From: Hemicentrotus pulcherrimus
Lineage: Eukaryota > Echinodermata > Echinoidea > Camarodonta > Strongylocentrotidae
Direction: 5' to 3'
Length of the DNA: 21,764 bases
NCBI GenBank assembly: GCA_003118195.1
Contig: BEXV01000610.1
Coordinates: 28,650-50,413, forward strand
A program made the position numbers and the translations under genes. The notes beneath the pieces were generated by a model. That model ran no database searches. It saw nothing but the letters and a program-made list of their open reading frames with translations, and was not told where the DNA came from. This document shows positions 20,414-21,764 of this stretch, piece by piece (the first letter of the stretch is position 1; every line of letters starts with the position of its first letter).

Positions 20414-21461
20414 TATTTACAAAAAACACTTTATATCGGTGGAGGTTAGTCATCTTAAATTGTTTCCCAGAAACGATTGCACTTTAGGTGAAATGAACTG
20501 TTATAATCAAATTTTTAAACGATTTTTCTTTATATAAAAATTATAAAATCTAACCCAAAAGGATGGGGTATTTGGGGGCATTACGCTTCAATATTTAAAC
20601 AAGAGTTGCAGCAGAACAGTTCTACGGGTCACCATTGATAGTATCTAATCACTGACCGAATTTAAAACGATAAATGACAAAGATAAATTTGAATTGTTTT
20701 AATCACCAGCATTTGTATTCAGTCGGTTATTTTACTTCTCCTTTTATGGAAGGTAAATTGTTCTGGGGGCCAGTTACGAACGACCTTCCGACACAGAAAT
20801 TCAAGCACCTGAAACCGCTCGGCCGTAGTGTCAAATATTTATAGGGCCCCATTTAAAACAGGTTACCTCTATTCACATTAGGAATAGTCCATTAACCTAG
20901 ATCGATTCTTTCAGATCTCGGATGATAGATTTTTTTTATTTTTTTCAAATAAAGATCTAATTTATTTATCAGTCACCTGCAAATGCAAACAACAAGAATG
21001 CGTCGTTCTTTTTTGTTCTTGATTCGAGCTGCCGTCAATTATACATCACATTCTCTACCTTGAGAAGATTTCAGGTATTTCAACGGCAACATGGAAATGT
21101 TAATCATGTTATACTAAGGTTGGAGGAATACTTCCCTCATATCTCAAGAGGAATCATATTTTTCCTCAAAAGAAGGATAAAGGAACTACCATGTCTCTAA
21201 CATCCGATTGTGCACAGACAAACGTAATTATACTACAGTAAGAGGGGGATGCCGGGGCTTCAATAACGTTCACGCTCGATCAAACAATACCTCGTTTGCC
21301 ATGAAACCTAAAGGGAAACTTGCAAAAATGGCACGCTAACCTGGATGATTTAATGAGATGAGGAGGAGTGCGGTTGAAGAGTGATTGGCGCATCTATGTG
21401 GCGTGAAAAATTTGAAGGACAGCGATGATGAGGCCTGTACTTGAAGATGATGATTGAATGC
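20414..21461. other. Gene-free stretch
   Basis: No supported gene or dispersed repeat. Confidence 0.5.
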
Positions 21462-21632
21462 TGTGGTAGTAGTGGTGGTGGTGGTGGTGGTAGTGGTAGC
21501 GGCTGCGGTGATGGATGTGGTAGTAGTGGTGGTGAAGGTGGTGGTGATGATGATGGTGGCGGTGGTAGTGGTGGCTGTATAGATAATGGTGGTGGTGGTG
21601 ATGATGATGGTGGAGACTAATGGTGGTAGTGG
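21462..21632. repeat. (GGT/GAT)n trinucleotide microsatellite
   Basis: About 170 bases of GGTGGT, AGTGGT and GATGAT units, similar in composition to 8434-8641. The Thr-rich minus-strand frame over it is a translation of the repeat. Confidence 0.95.
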
Positions 21633-21656
21633 CAAAGGTGTTTACAAGGATTCCAT

Positions 21657-21684
21657 GACAATTGCTCCGGCGACAATTGCTCCG
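21657..21684 (+). repeat. Two direct copies of GACAATTGCTCCG
   Basis: Exact 13-base words at 21657-21669 and 21672-21684, period 15, each containing the palindrome CAATTG. They lie about 55 bases before a telomere-like array. Confidence 0.75.
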
Positions 21685-21740
21685 CTGTAAATTTCATACA
21701 CTAATCGAATGGCTAACTTCAACCCTGGATTCAACACTAT

Positions 21741-21764
21741 ACCCTACCCTAAACCTAACCCTAA
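21741..21764 (+). repeat. Degenerate CCCTAA telomere-like array at the window edge
   Basis: ACCCTACCCTAAACCTAACC and CTAA: about four imperfect CCCTAA units, cut by the window end. CCCTAA on the plus strand at a right-hand end is opposite to a true right chromosome end (TTAGGG), so it is most likely interstitial or part of a dispersed repeat. Confidence 0.6.

Noticed and set aside
21336..21635. Thr-rich 99-codon minus-strand frame
   Set aside because: Mostly the GGT/GAT repeat read in reverse.
1..21764. CRISPR arrays, phage or bacterial defence genes
   Set aside because: No regular repeat-spacer pattern and no prokaryotic-type gene packing; the repeats are microsatellites, SINEs and MITE-like elements.

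Overview
The window looks like AT-rich, gene-poor genomic DNA from a marine invertebrate. I favour an echinoderm, most likely a sea urchin. The grounds are five tRNA-derived SINE copies with a shared body, most with a CCACTCTCCACCCAGGTG-type module, heavy CT/GA, GAT/GGT and ATT microsatellites, and an intron-containing class A GPCR gene. The taxon is inferred from recalled repeat styles and was not searched. Two isolated N bases (11503 and 19216) and the poly-C at the left edge suggest a draft contig.

Only one protein-coding feature is well supported. It is the last coding exon of a rhodopsin-type neuropeptide-receptor-like GPCR on the minus strand (1101 down to 311), carrying TM3 to TM7 and the C-terminal tail. 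The exons for the N terminus, TM1 and TM2 were not found here. Just upstream of its splice acceptor, at about 1.2 to 1.6 kb, the 3' end of the intron plus the first codons of the exon are repeated, giving two decayed pseudo-acceptors in tandem and perhaps a remnant of a further one.

From 1.6 kb to the right end I see no convincing gene. The stretch is intergenic or intronic DNA with mobile and simple repeats. There are five tRNA-type SINEs (6.4, 11.1, 16.0 (minus), 17.5 and 18.6 kb). There are three copies of a roughly 195-205 bp TTAA-flanked MITE-like element with short terminal inverted repeats (11.8, 12.1 and 16.1 kb). A roughly 85-bp dispersed repeat carrying CAGTGGCGT occurs twice in opposite orientations (12.9 and 15.4 kb). 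Large microsatellites sit at 3.5, 4.7, 8.4, 9.1, 11.3, 14.3, 16.8, 19.2, 20.4 and 21.5 kb. A CpG-dense block at 13.08-13.58 kb holds CRE-, ETS-, YY1- and E-box-like words and is a promoter candidate without an identifiable gene. The right edge ends in a degenerate CCCTAA array whose orientation argues for an interstitial repeat, not a chromosome end.

No operon-like or multi-gene system is visible, and most of the open frames in the window are translations of microsatellites or chance. The most distinctive observations are the multiplied splice-acceptor region of the receptor gene, the TTAA-flanked element family with a strongly conserved internal core, and SINEs that share a head but carry different tails.
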